A program made the translations under genes and the position numbers. Positions 17,485 to 26,765 of a stretch of DNA of 64,000 bases are shown in pieces. This DNA is from Accumulibacter sp. (GTDB lineage Bacteria > Pseudomonadota > Gammaproteobacteria > Burkholderiales > Rhodocyclaceae). The notes under the pieces are model-generated. The model ran no database searches. It was not told the origin of the DNA and saw nothing but the letters and a program-made list of their open reading frames with translations. The stretch covers positions 83,187 to 147,186 of the forward strand of contig JACKLX010000011.1 of the NCBI GenBank assembly GCA_024235695.1. The letters run 5' to 3'. The first letter of the stretch is position 1, and each line of letters opens with the position of its first letter.

Positions 17485-18309
17485 ATGATCAGCCTGACGG
17501 CGGCCGAGATCAATGCCTGGGTGGTGGCCTTCTTCTTTCCGCTGGCGCGCATCCTGGCGGTGCTGGTCAGCGCCCCACCCTTCAGCAATCCGGCCTTGCC
17601 GGTGCGCGTGCGGCTGATCCTCGGCCTGGCCATCGCTCTCGCCATCGCACCGATCCTGCCAGCGATGCCGGCCGTCGACCCGGCTTCGGCTGCCGGCCTG
17701 CTGATCCTTGCCCAGCAAATGATCATCGGCCTGGCGATGGGCTTTGCGGTCCGTCTGGTCCTGGCCGCTGTCGACCTGGCCGGGACCATGATCGGGCTGC
17801 AGATGGGTCTCGGCTTTGCCGTCTCGTACGACCCCCAGAGCGCCGGTCAAACGCCGGTGATCGCGGAGTTCATCGGCCTGCTGTCGCTGCTGGTGTTCAT
17901 GGCCATCAACGGCCACCTGATGGTGGTCGCCACCCTGACACGGAGCTTCACCGCCATTCCGATCGGTGCACCCTTGCCGGGACCCGGCAGCTGGTGGAAC
18001 GTCGCCGCCGCCGGCGCGACCGTCTTCTCGTCGGGACTATTGCTGGCGCTGCCGATCCTCGTCACGCTCCTGGTCACCAACCTGGCGCTGGCCATTCTCA
18101 GCCGCGCGGCACCGCAACTCAACCTGATCGTCATCGGCTTTCCGCTGACCATCACGCTTGGCTTCGTCGCCTTGATGCTCGGCCTGCATTTCCTCGGCGC
18201 TCCCCTGCAGCAGCTGTTCGAATACGGCCTCGAGTCGATGCTCGGCAATTTCAATTCCCTGCCGGCCGCCGCTCAGGGCTTTCCGTCAGGCGCCGCGCGA
18301 ACCAACTGA
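17485..18309 (+). CDS. fliR: Flagellar export gate protein FliR
   Basis: FliR (274 residues) is the single-copy subunit that completes the FliP5-FliR1 gate. Six hydrophobic segments are visible, with family motifs RILAVLVSAPPFSNPALPVRVR and the central MIGLQMGLGFAVSYDPQ. It is the last gene of the plus-strand fliF-R run. Its final 37 nt overlap the 3' end of the convergent lipoprotein gene. Confidence 0.95.
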   Translation: MISLTAAEINAWVVAFFFPLARILAVLVSAPPFSNPALPVRVRLILGLAIALAIAPILPAMPAVDPASAAGLLILAQQMIIGLAMGFAVRLVLAAVDLAGTMIGLQMGLGFAVSYDPQSAGQTPVIAEFIGLLSLLVFMAINGHLMVVATLTRSFTAIPIGAPLPGPGSWWNVAAAGATVFSSGLLLALPILVTLLVTNLALAILSRAAPQLNLIVIGFPLTITLGFVALMLGLHFLGAPLQQLFEYGLESMLGNFNSLPAAAQGFPSGAARTN

Positions 18310-18812
18310 AACATCCCTTCGGCAAAGCGATGGGCAAACGGCGTACTCGATTCGATCCCCTCGGAGTAATCGATGATCCGGTAATCACGGAAACCTCGGG
18401 CGCGCTGCAACTGCAACGCCCGCCGCCGGAGAATCAACCCCGACTCGCCGTCACCGCCGGTGCGGAAGCTCTTGGCACGCATCGACAGACGGTAGGTGTC
18501 GGTACCGACAAGCGTTTCCTCGATCGTCCAGTTGGGAGCCAGGGGGTCGTAGATGGCGTAGGCGGCGACCACGGCCGCCGCGGCCAGGCCGAGATTAACG
18601 GCCGGCCCGGAGTACTGTCCGGCCGCGTAGGCGACCGAGCCGGCCAGCGCAATGGCCCTGACCGGTTCGACGCTGACCGTCGGATCCGGTGACTGGCCGT
18701 AGGTGTAGACCGGACCGTCGGCGTCGGCGTACGGCCGCTCGGGCAAGTAGCTGGCGCAGGCGGCGAGGAGAACGGTAAGTGCGCAGCCGACGCCGGTACG
18801 CATCGCGATCAT
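18273..18812 (-). CDS. Putative lipoprotein of unknown function
   Basis: The 179-residue product starts MIAMRTGVGCALTVLLAACAS, a type II signal peptide with lipobox LAAC, so the mature protein should be lipidated at Cys 19 or so. The mature part holds an Ala/Gly-rich hydrophobic stretch (IALAGSVAYAAGQYSGPAVN and VNLGLAAAAVVAAYAIYDPL) followed by a charged beta-rich domain. GGGAG lies 6 nt before ATG 18812. It sits 13 bp downstream of flgL on the same strand, so it is likely in the flgKL transcript, while its end overlaps fliR. I do not recognise the family; a flagellar role is suggested by position only. Confidence 0.75.
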   Translation of the reverse strand: MIAMRTGVGCALTVLLAACASYLPERPYADADGPVYTYGQSPDPTVSVEPVRAIALAGSVAYAAGQYSGPAVNLGLAAAAVVAAYAIYDPLAPNWTIEETLVGTDTYRLSMRAKSFRTGGDGESGLILRRRALQLQRARGFRDYRIIDYSEGIESSTPFAHRFAEGMFQLVRAAPDGKP

Positions 18813-18825
18813 CGCGCTCCCTTGA

Positions 18826-20175
18826 TCAGAGGTAGTTGAAGAGACTCAGGCCGCTTATCGTGACAAAGGATTTCTGCGCCGCCTCGAGACCGACCTGCTG
18901 CCGGGTGAAATCCGAAATCGCTTGCGCGTAATCGAGATCCTGGAGATTCGACAAGGTTTGCTGATACTGGATATCGAGCGCGGCCGCGTTGCTGCTCAGG
19001 CTGTCGAGTTCCTGCAGATGCGCGCCGACCGTCGATTGGACACGGCTGACCTTGGCCAGCGCCTGGTCGAGATTGCTCAGGTGCCCCTGCAACTGACTGG
19101 CGAAGTCGCCTCTCGCCGTACTCGAATCAAGCGGCGAACGCAGCAGTGCGATCAATTCGTCCATGGTCTGGAAAACGCTCTTGTTGGCACTCGGCCTGAC
19201 CGCGAAGGTATCGCCCGCCGCGGGCTGGCCGCTGATCACCACCTGCGCGCCGAAATCAACGCTCAGCGGTGCCGCCGGCGGCTGCGCCGTGGTCAGCAGC
19301 GGGATCGCCTGTCCCGGCGAAAATGGCCTGACGTCGCTGACGGCCAGCGGTGGCAGGGGCGCACTGGGCGGCGCCGGCGTCGAGACGTCGAACAGCTGGT
19401 AGGTGGTGCCGCCGGTGCCGGACGAAAAGACCACTTGCAGACTGCGATTGTTCGTCCCCTGCCAGGGAAACGCGGTGTTGATCGCGTCCTGCCACTTCTG
19501 ATGGTCAAGCACCGAGCCGGCGTCGATGCTGCCGCTGCCCTGATTGGCAAGACCGCCATTGCCGCCGCCAGCCGTCGAAAAACGACCATTGCCTTCGCGG
19601 ATGTTCATGAACAGGTCGCTGCCGGCAACGTTGCTGGGCATTTGTTGCGACGAACTCACCTGCAGCAGCCGCTGGCCATCGTCACCGAAATAGGCCACTG
19701 CCGAAGCACCGGTCGGCGCCGTCGCGGCGCTGCGCGCAAACGGCATCGTCGCGCCCTGAAAACCGGCGAAGAGGTAATCTCCTTCGGCACTGCGGCTGTT
19801 GGCGATCGCCAGCATTTCGTCCAGCCGCGCCTCGAGCTCAATCGCGATCGCCTGCCGGTCAGTGTCGGCGAGGACCGTATTGCCGGCCTGGACAACGCGG
19901 CTGCGAACACTCTGCAGCGAATCGTTCAAGGCGCTCAGCTGGCTGTCGACAAGGCCCAGCCGATCGCTGGCGTGGCCCTGGTTGCGCGCGTACTGGGCGG
20001 TGACTTCCCTGGCCTGGGTGACCGCCAGGGCCCGCGCCGAGGCGACCGGATCGTCCGCCGGCGTCAGCATCCGGCGGCCGCTGCTCAGCTGATTCTGCAG
20101 TTTCAGCAGCTGACTGTTGCTGCGCTCCATTCCCTGCAGCGCGGAATCGTAGATCTGACTGGTACTGATGCGCAT
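18826..20175 (-). CDS. flgL: Flagellar hook-associated protein 3 FlgL
   Basis: FlgL (449 residues) is the second junction protein between hook and filament. Flagellin-like N and C termini are clear (MRISTSQIYDSALQGMERSN; LEAAQKSFVTISGLSLFNYL). At 449 residues it is longer than the roughly 300-residue enteric form, with extra sequence in the variable middle (about 160-340). ATG 20175, with AAGGAG close upstream, is chosen over an extended frame to 20232 that runs into flgK. It follows flgK by 13 bp. Confidence 0.95.
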   Translation of the reverse strand: MRISTSQIYDSALQGMERSNSQLLKLQNQLSSGRRMLTPADDPVASARALAVTQAREVTAQYARNQGHASDRLGLVDSQLSALNDSLQSVRSRVVQAGNTVLADTDRQAIAIELEARLDEMLAIANSRSAEGDYLFAGFQGATMPFARSAATAPTGASAVAYFGDDGQRLLQVSSSQQMPSNVAGSDLFMNIREGNGRFSTAGGGNGGLANQGSGSIDAGSVLDHQKWQDAINTAFPWQGTNNRSLQVVFSSGTGGTTYQLFDVSTPAPPSAPLPPLAVSDVRPFSPGQAIPLLTTAQPPAAPLSVDFGAQVVISGQPAAGDTFAVRPSANKSVFQTMDELIALLRSPLDSSTARGDFASQLQGHLSNLDQALAKVSRVQSTVGAHLQELDSLSSNAAALDIQYQQTLSNLQDLDYAQAISDFTRQQVGLEAAQKSFVTISGLSLFNYL

Positions 20176-20188
20176 CTGAGTCTCCTTG

Positions 20189-22231
20189 CTACTGCCCCAA
20201 TGCCAGAATCGTGTCGAACAGACTGGCGCCAATCTGCAATGCCCTGGCCGACGCTTGATAGGCCTGCTGGTAACGGATCAGATTGGCGGCTTCCTCGTCG
20301 AGATTGACGCCGGAGAGCGACTCGCGGCTGGCTTGTGCCTGTTCGAGCAGCGCTGTTTGCGCTTCGGCCGACACCTGGATCTGGCGCGTCCGGCTGCCGG
20401 TCTCGCTGACCAGCTGAGCGTAAGCCTGCTGGTACGAGTCGGTCTGGCCGGACATCGTCGCCTGCGTCTGCAACTGCGCCAGGGCCAGCGCGTTGCGGCC
20501 GTCGGCGGTGGCGCCGGCATTGCGCGCAATCACGAAGCTATCGCCATTGTTCGGCAGGCCCGACACCACGAAGCTGAAGCCGGTCGGCGGACTGCTCGCG
20601 ACCGAGCCAAGCAGGGTGAGCGTCGCGCCGCTGGTGTACGCCACGCCATCGGTTGGCGCGCCAATCACCACCGGTGCGCCGCCGTCGATCGATACGCGTG
20701 CTCCGACCGGAAAATTTCGCAGTTCGCCGGCCTGATAGACGAGACTGATCGGAATGCCGCCAACGGCGGCCGGATAACCCGGTCCGACACTGCCCGCCGA
20801 GATCGTCGCGCCGCCCGTATTGGCAGTCCCGGTTGAGGTCCGGATCGGCCCGGCAGCAGCAATCAGGCTGGGGTCGGCAGCGACCGCCGGGTTCACCGCG
20901 ATGTCGGTCGCCGCGGCCCGCGTCGGTTGGACAAGATAGCTCGAGCCGGCCAGCAGCGGCCCGGCGGCGAGCGTGAATCCCTGCGGGTCGCTGGCCAGTT
21001 GGACGTTGATCACCGCGACGTCCGCGCCCGGCCCCGACCACTGCTTGTTGTCCGACAGGCGGGTCAGCGTGACGCTGCTGCCGTCGGAGTCCAGCCGGTA
21101 GTCACTGTTGACCAGGTCGGTGTAGAAATTGCCGTTGAATGGCGGCGGCGTGACGAAAGCGGCGCTCACCGTCGGGCTGGATGGCGGGTTGCCGGTGTTG
21201 GCGATCACCGTCGGTGAGGGGATCGAAAAGAAGTTCGGGGAAAAACTCGATGACGACGACAGCTGCGATTGACCGAGCAGGTCCTGGCCAAGCGCGCTTT
21301 GCGCATTGAAGGTCAGGGCCAGCGACGCCGCGTTGCGGCCCAGGTCATTGCTGGCCTGGTCGAGCGATTCGCTGCGAAACTGCAACAGACCGCCGAGACT
21401 GCCGCCGCGGAGCAATGCCTCGGGCATCTCCTGGACACCCGCCGCGGTACTCAGGCCAACCGTCAGACGCGCCGGATCGGCAGACGATGGCGTAGTCGTG
21501 ATACGCATCACCTGTGGGCCGACGACCAGCTGCTGGCCGCTGCCGATGAAGACGTTGTAGCTGCCATCGCTATTGGTCGTGGTCCTTGCCTTGACCAGCG
21601 TGTTCAACTCCGCCACCAGGCGGTCGCGGGTGTCGAGCAGGTCGTTGGCCGGTTGCCCGGTGGCTGCCTCGGCGACGACGATCTGCTGGTTGAGGGAGCC
21701 AATCTGTTCGGCGTACGAATTGATGCTGCCCACCGTCGCCTTGATCTCGGCGTTGACGCCGCCGTACATCTCGGCAAGCTGGCCAGCAAGCGACTGATAG
21801 CGCGCGCCGAGCGCCTGCCCGGCGGCGACCATCGCCTGGCGGCTCGGCAACTGCGCGGGATTGGCGGCAACGTCCTGGGCCTTGGCGAAGAAATCCTGCA
21901 GGGCCGGCGAAAGGCCGGTGCTCGGGTCAGCCAGCATGTTGTCGATCTGGCTGATCTGTGCATGGTAGGTATCGAGCTCGCTGGCACGAGTCTGCGAACG
22001 ATCGACCTGGTCGGTCAGGAAGCGGCTGTACATGCGTTCGATGGTCGCCACATGCGTGCCCTGGCCGACGAAGCCGGCGCCGGTCGACAGCGGCGGATTG
22101 GTCGCCTGCACGCTGCGCTGCCGGTTGAACCCGGCGGTGTTGACGTTGGCGATATTGTGCTCGGTGGTCAGCAATCCGAGCTGTGCGGCCTGCAAGCCGC
22201 TGACACTGCTACCAATCAATCCTGAGCCCAT
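20189..22231 (-). CDS. flgK: Flagellar hook-associated protein 1 FlgK
   Basis: FlgK (680 residues) caps the hook and starts the junction with the filament. The N terminus has the rod/hook-family signature (GLQAAQLGLLTTEHNIANVNTAGFNRQR split by NTAGFNRQ) and the C-terminal helix ends LIRYQQAYQASARALQIGASLFDTILALGQ-like sequence. It is longer than the 547-residue E. coli form; the excess lies in a Gly/Ser/Thr-rich surface region (about 330-600). A sigma-28 promoter lies at 22260-22286. Confidence 0.96.
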   Translation of the reverse strand: MGSGLIGSSVSGLQAAQLGLLTTEHNIANVNTAGFNRQRSVQATNPPLSTGAGFVGQGTHVATIERMYSRFLTDQVDRSQTRASELDTYHAQISQIDNMLADPSTGLSPALQDFFAKAQDVAANPAQLPSRQAMVAAGQALGARYQSLAGQLAEMYGGVNAEIKATVGSINSYAEQIGSLNQQIVVAEAATGQPANDLLDTRDRLVAELNTLVKARTTTNSDGSYNVFIGSGQQLVVGPQVMRITTTPSSADPARLTVGLSTAAGVQEMPEALLRGGSLGGLLQFRSESLDQASNDLGRNAASLALTFNAQSALGQDLLGQSQLSSSSSFSPNFFSIPSPTVIANTGNPPSSPTVSAAFVTPPPFNGNFYTDLVNSDYRLDSDGSSVTLTRLSDNKQWSGPGADVAVINVQLASDPQGFTLAAGPLLAGSSYLVQPTRAAATDIAVNPAVAADPSLIAAAGPIRTSTGTANTGGATISAGSVGPGYPAAVGGIPISLVYQAGELRNFPVGARVSIDGGAPVVIGAPTDGVAYTSGATLTLLGSVASSPPTGFSFVVSGLPNNGDSFVIARNAGATADGRNALALAQLQTQATMSGQTDSYQQAYAQLVSETGSRTRQIQVSAEAQTALLEQAQASRESLSGVNLDEEAANLIRYQQAYQASARALQIGASLFDTILALGQ

Positions 22232-22259
22232 GGTCTAGGGTCCTTGTTCGATCACTCTG

Positions 22260-22286
22260 TAAACGGCAGCCTGGCCGAGATATTTA
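22260..22286 (-). promoter_or_regulatory. Sigma-28 (FliA) promoter of flgKL
   Basis: On the minus strand TAAA, a 15-nt spacer and GCCGTTTA match the FliA pattern TAAA-N15-GCCGATAA in both -35 core and 6 of 8 bases at -10. It lies in the 98-bp flgJ-flgK gap, with the predicted start about 20 bp before the flgK ATG. Confidence 0.7.
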
Positions 22287-22329
22287 GTGCCGGCGCGCGC
22301 CCGACAGCAATAAACCGCCTGGCCGCTGG

Positions 22330-23292
22330 CTAGCCGGCCAGGGCCTGCCGCAAGGTCGCTCCGCCGATGATACGGGTTATCTTGTCGGCGTACATCGGAT
22401 CCGTCGCATAGCCTGCCTGCTGCAAGGAACGCGCAAACTGGGCGCCGTCCTGCTGGCCGATGACCCCGGAAAAACGCGGCTTGCTGCGCAGCAGATCTGC
22501 GTAGTCGCGAAAAGCCTCGGCATAGGAGGAATAGACGCGGAACTTCGCTCGCTCGGACCGTACGACGCCGTCGACAAACTCGCTGGTCTGCACCTCGACG
22601 GTCGGTCCGGACCAGCTGCGCCCTGCCTTGACGCCAAACAGATTGAAGCTCGGCGTGCCATCGGCGGCCCTGATCTCGTGTTTTCCCCAGCCACTCTCGA
22701 GCGCCGACTGGGCGACCAGGAAATGCGGCGGCACGCCGGTGACTGCCGCCGCCTCGACCGCGTGCGGCCAGATGCGATCGACAAAGTCCCGCGGCCCGGT
22801 CGCCGACATGCCTTCCGAGCTGCCCGCCGAAGCCGCTGTGCCGAGCGCTGCCGCCGCCCTCGCCCAGGCCGCGCGCGGCACCCCGGCTTCCGCCGCCTGC
22901 GCGGCAGCCGCCGCGGCGTACTGCGAACGCAGGGACTGCTGCAGGGCGTCAAGCGGTGAACCGGCGCTGTCGGACTTGCTGCCATTGAGCTGTCGCCCGA
23001 GCTGCTGCTCGATCAGCCCGGCAAAACCGATCGGCATCTGCGAGGAAAGATTCAGTGCCATCTGCTGGTCGCCGATGGCGGTGAAGAATCGGCTCTGGTC
23101 GCTGTCCAGCAGCCCACCGCTGCCGATCGCGTCGCGCATGCTCTTCAACATCAGGTGCAGCAGCATGCCCTCGAACTGCTGTGCCGCCTGCTTCAGCCCG
23201 CCCTGCGGATCCTGGCCAAGCCGGGCACGCAGATCGCCGGCTGCTGCCGGATCGAGAACCAGCCGGTTGGTGGCGAGGTCGATGGATTTCAC
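22330..23292 (-). CDS. flgJ: Flagellar rod assembly muramidase FlgJ
   Basis: FlgJ (320 residues) is the dual-function form: an N-terminal rod-capping domain (about 1-110, LKQAAQQFEGMLLHLMLKSM) and a C-terminal beta-N-acetylglucosaminidase domain (about 165-318, WPHAVEAAAVTGVPPHFLVA, then ALESGWGKHEIR with the catalytic Glu). It opens the peptidoglycan for rod growth. It is the last gene of the flgBCDEFGHIJ operon, 39 bp after flgI. Confidence 0.95.
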   Translation of the reverse strand: MKSIDLATNRLVLDPAAAGDLRARLGQDPQGGLKQAAQQFEGMLLHLMLKSMRDAIGSGGLLDSDQSRFFTAIGDQQMALNLSSQMPIGFAGLIEQQLGRQLNGSKSDSAGSPLDALQQSLRSQYAAAAAAQAAEAGVPRAAWARAAAALGTAASAGSSEGMSATGPRDFVDRIWPHAVEAAAVTGVPPHFLVAQSALESGWGKHEIRAADGTPSFNLFGVKAGRSWSGPTVEVQTSEFVDGVVRSERAKFRVYSSYAEAFRDYADLLRSKPRFSGVIGQQDGAQFARSLQQAGYATDPMYADKITRIIGGATLRQALAG

Positions 23293-23331
23293 GCGTGGCC
23301 TTCGGCGTCTGGCAGATCGTTGGCCGCTGAC

Positions 23332-24471
23332 TCAGATGATCTCGAGTTCGGCACGCAGGGCCCCGGCCGCCTTCATCGACTGCAGGATCGACAGCAGATC
23401 CTGCGGCCCGGCTCCCAGAGCGTTGATCGCCTTGACCACCTCGGCGAGATTCACGCCCGCTTTCAACTGCATCAGCGAACCGCCGCCCTGTTTGATATCG
23501 ATCTCGCTCTGGCTGGTGGTCACCGTTTGACCGGCGGCCAGGGCGTTGGGCTGACTGACCTTCTGTTCGGTATTGATCACCACCGACAGACTGCCGTGGG
23601 CAATGGCGCACGATTCGATGGTCACCGTCTGGTTCATCACCACCGAGCCGGTACGTGGATTGATGATCACTTTCGCCATGCCTTTGGTTGGACGCACTTC
23701 GAGGCCCTCCAGACGGCCCAGGAAGGCCACCCGGCTATTCGGGTCCTGCGGCGCGATTACCTGAATCCGGCGCCCGTCGAGCGCCTGCGCGGTCCCCGGG
23801 CCGATTTCGCGGTTGATCACCTCGACGACGCGCTGGGTGGTGCCGAAGTCGGTGGTTCCCATCTCGTAGTGGATGAACGGCCCCTGCCCGAGGGCCGTCG
23901 GCACCTCGCGCTCGACGGTGGCGCCACCGGTGATGCGACCCGCCAGCAGGTGGTTGACCGACACCCGGCTGCCAGCGGCGGCCGCACCGGCACCGCCGAC
24001 CAGCAGATTGCCCTGCGCCTGCGCGTAGATCTGACCGTCGGCGCCTTTCAGCGGGGTCATCACCAGCGTTCCGCCGCGCAGGCTCTTGGCGTTGCCCATC
24101 GACGATACGGTGACGTCGATCTGCTGCCCGATGCTGGCAAAGGGCGGCAGATCGGCGGTCACCATTACCGCCGCGACGTTCTTGAGCTGCAGCGATTGCG
24201 TCGTCGCCAGGGTGGTCCCGAGCTGGGCCAGCATGTTGATGATGCCCTGCGTGGTGAACGGCGTCTGTGTCGTCTGGTCACCGCTGCCGTCAAGACCGAC
24301 GACGATCCCGTAACCGACCAGCTGGTTGTTGCGGACCCCCTGCACCGACGCCAGATCCTTGATCCGCTCGGCGTCAGCCGGCGCACTCAGCAAGGCCAGC
24401 ACGGCCAGGCCGACAAGCATGGCCGCACGGCGCATGGCTCGGCCGGCGTCTCTGTCGATGATCGGAAGCAC
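23332..24471 (-). CDS. flgI: Flagellar P-ring protein FlgI
   Basis: FlgI (379 residues) forms the P ring around the rod in the peptidoglycan layer. A Sec signal peptide ([17 protein letters not shown]) precedes the mature start [20 protein letters not shown], a family signature. The GTG at 24471 is chosen because AAGGAG lies 8-9 nt upstream; an internal ATG at 24435 has no such site and would shorten the leader. Confidence 0.95.
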   Translation of the reverse strand: MLPIIDRDAGRAMRRAAMLVGLAVLALLSAPADAERIKDLASVQGVRNNQLVGYGIVVGLDGSGDQTTQTPFTTQGIINMLAQLGTTLATTQSLQLKNVAAVMVTADLPPFASIGQQIDVTVSSMGNAKSLRGGTLVMTPLKGADGQIYAQAQGNLLVGGAGAAAAGSRVSVNHLLAGRITGGATVEREVPTALGQGPFIHYEMGTTDFGTTQRVVEVINREIGPGTAQALDGRRIQVIAPQDPNSRVAFLGRLEGLEVRPTKGMAKVIINPRTGSVVMNQTVTIESCAIAHGSLSVVINTEQKVSQPNALAAGQTVTTSQSEIDIKQGGGSLMQLKAGVNLAEVVKAINALGAGPQDLLSILQSMKAAGALRAELEII

Positions 24472-24483
24472 TTCGTTGTCTCC

Positions 24484-25167
24484 TTAGAATGGCAGGACGG
24501 TCAGGAAGAAGCGTGCCAGCCAACCCATCACCTGCGCTTCGCTGATCGCGCCGCTTTCCTTGTATTCGATTCTCGCATCGGCGATCTGCGACGAGGGGAT
24601 GGTATTGGCGGCATTGACGAAGTACGGATTGACGATGCCGGAAAGGCGGATGTATTCCTGCCCGTGACCGATCGCCACCTGTTTCTCGCCGGAGACCAGC
24701 AGGTTGCCGTTCGGCAGCACCTCGATCACGGTCACCGTGATGAAACCGGTAAACACGTTGTTGGCCGCGGCATCACCCTTGCCGGCGGCAACGTTGCTGC
24801 TGCTCGCGGTCAGCTCGGTCAACGTCTTGCCGGGCAGATTGATGTTCGGTCCCACCGAGGCGTTGATGCTGCCGGTCTTGGACACGTTGCTGTTCGACTT
24901 GGTCGCGGCAGTGGTGTTCTCGGTAATCGACACGGTGATCGTGTCGCCGACATAGCGAGCGCGCCGGTCTTCGAACAAGGTCCGCGATGCCCCGGCCTGG
25001 TAGATGCTGCCGGTGGCCGCGAGGTTGGCGGCCAGCGCGTCGCTCCGCGCCTGCGGCCGCGCGGTCATCGGCTGATGGATATTGGTCGGCGGCACCGTCG
25101 TACAGGCAGTCATCATCAGTACTGCGGAAATCAGCAGCAAGTTGTTGAGTGGCAGGCGCTTTTCCAT
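24484..25167 (-). CDS. flgH: Flagellar L-ring lipoprotein FlgH
   Basis: FlgH (227 residues) is the outer-membrane lipoprotein forming the L ring. The lipobox is MTAC within LLISAVLMMTACTTVPPTN, giving lipidation near Cys 22. Conserved FlgH blocks include LFEDRRARYVGDTITVSITE and NLLVSGEKQVAIGHGQEYIR. It lies between flgG (10 bp upstream) and flgI (12 bp downstream) in the usual order. Confidence 0.96.
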   Translation of the reverse strand: MEKRLPLNNLLLISAVLMMTACTTVPPTNIHQPMTARPQARSDALAANLAATGSIYQAGASRTLFEDRRARYVGDTITVSITENTTAATKSNSNVSKTGSINASVGPNINLPGKTLTELTASSSNVAAGKGDAAANNVFTGFITVTVIEVLPNGNLLVSGEKQVAIGHGQEYIRLSGIVNPYFVNAANTIPSSQIADARIEYKESGAISEAQVMGWLARFFLTVLPF

Positions 25168-25177
25168 GATCAGCCCC

Positions 25178-25960
25178 TTACAACTGGGTCAGACGCGCCA
25201 GCATCTGGTCCGAGGTCGAAACGACCTTGGAGTTGAGTTCGTAGGCGCGTTGGGTCTGGATCATGTTCACCAGCTCCTGCGCGACATTGACGTTCGAAGC
25301 CTCGACGTAGTTCTGCACCACCAGCCCGGAACCGTTGGTGCCGGGGGTGTTGGGCGTTGGCGTGCCACTCGACGCCGTCTCTAGAAACAGGTTGTCGCCG
25401 ACCGCCAGCAGGCCGCCGTTGTTGATGAAGGTGGCAACCTGGATGGTGCCGATCTGGACCGTCGCGACAGTACCCGGCTGGGTAATGCTGACGACACCAT
25501 CGGTACCGACGGTAATCGACAGCGCGTTCTCGGGAATGGTGATTGCCGGCTGTACGGGATAGCCACTGGTGGTCACCAGCTGCCCCTGGTTGTCTTTCTG
25601 GAACGAGCCATCACGCGTGTAGGCGGTGGTGCCGTCAGGCAGCAGCACCTGGAAAAAGCCGGCGCCGTCGATCGCCATGTCCAGGCTGTTGCCGGTTTGC
25701 TGGAGCGAGCCCTGGGTGAAGATGCGGCCGGTCGATACCGGCGTCACGCCGAGACCGATCTGCAGACCATCGGGGATCTGCGTCGTCTGCGACGACTGCG
25801 CGCCCGGTTGGCGCAGCGTCTGGTAGAGCAGGTCGGCAAAGATACCGCGCGCCTGCTTGAAGCCATTGGTGCTGACGTTCGCCAGGTTGTTGGCGATGAT
25901 GTCGATCTGCACCTGTTGGGCGTTGAGGCCGGTGCTGGCAGTCCACAGCGAGCGCATCAT
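25178..25960 (-). CDS. flgG: Flagellar distal rod protein FlgG
   Basis: FlgG (260 residues, identical to typical length) builds the distal rod. N-terminal [20 protein letters not shown] and C-terminal [20 protein letters not shown] are diagnostic of the rod/hook family and of FlgG in particular. AGGAA lies close before the ATG. Sixteen bp separate it from flgF. Confidence 0.97.
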   Translation of the reverse strand: MMRSLWTASTGLNAQQVQIDIIANNLANVSTNGFKQARGIFADLLYQTLRQPGAQSSQTTQIPDGLQIGLGVTPVSTGRIFTQGSLQQTGNSLDMAIDGAGFFQVLLPDGTTAYTRDGSFQKDNQGQLVTTSGYPVQPAITIPENALSITVGTDGVVSITQPGTVATVQIGTIQVATFINNGGLLAVGDNLFLETASSGTPTPNTPGTNGSGLVVQNYVEASNVNVAQELVNMIQTQRAYELNSKVVSTSDQMLARLTQL

Positions 25961-25975
25961 TCGGCATTCTTCCTA

Positions 25976-26725
25976 TCAGCGGTTCATGGTGAGGATCTGG
26001 CTGGCCGTGCGCGCATTCGCGTCGGCCGTCTGCAACATCTTGATCTGCATCTCGAACTGGCGAGCCAGGCTGATCATTCGCACCATCGCCTCGACGGTGT
26101 TGGCATTGCTCCCCTCGAGCGCCTCCGGCGTCAGCTTGACGTTCTCGTCGACGAGGGCCGGAAGGCCGTTGGCGGTGCGAAACAATCCGTCATCGCCGCG
26201 CACCATTTCACTGTCCGGCGGATTGACCAGCTTGATGCGGCCGACGATGTTGGCGTTGTTGATCGCCCCGGCGCCGAAGCGCGGAATGCTCGACACGGTC
26301 CCGTCGGCGGCGACGACGATGTTGTTGTCCGGCGGCAGCGCGATCGGCCCACCCTCGCCGAGCACGTTGAAGCCATTGCTGGTCTGCAGCACACCGTTGG
26401 CGTCGGTCTTGAGGTTGCCGGCGCGGGTGTACGCTTCCCGTCCGTCGCCGCCCTGCACCGCGATCCAGCCGGCACCCTGGACGGCGACGTCGAGCGGCCG
26501 ACCGGTGACGGTCAGCGGTCCCTGTTCGAAGACGTTGGCGACCGAGGCGTCAGCCGCGAAAGCACGCGTCGGCGCACCCTCGCCGAGCACCGGCACGGCG
26601 CGGAAGCGATGTTCCATCGCCCGGTAGCCGTTGGTCGTGGCGTTGGCAAGATTCTGGGCGACGCCGGCCTGCTGCAGGAAGACCTGCTTGGCGCCACTCA
26701 TCGCGGTGTAGATCAGACGATCCAT
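25976..26725 (-). CDS. flgF: Flagellar proximal rod protein FlgF
   Basis: FlgF (249 residues) is a proximal rod subunit. It starts MDRLIYTAMSGAKQVFLQQA, with the family ANATTNGYRA motif near residue 30, and ends with the conserved EGSNANTVEAMVRMISLARQFEMQI-type helix (shown in part). It lies between flgE and flgG, 41 bp after flgE. Confidence 0.96.
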   Translation of the reverse strand: MDRLIYTAMSGAKQVFLQQAGVAQNLANATTNGYRAMEHRFRAVPVLGEGAPTRAFAADASVANVFEQGPLTVTGRPLDVAVQGAGWIAVQGGDGREAYTRAGNLKTDANGVLQTSNGFNVLGEGGPIALPPDNNIVVAADGTVSSIPRFGAGAINNANIVGRIKLVNPPDSEMVRGDDGLFRTANGLPALVDENVKLTPEALEGSNANTVEAMVRMISLARQFEMQIKMLQTADANARTASQILTMNR

Positions 26726-26765
26726 AGCCCCCCCGCGGCCTTGGTCGGATTGCCCCGGTCAGCGA

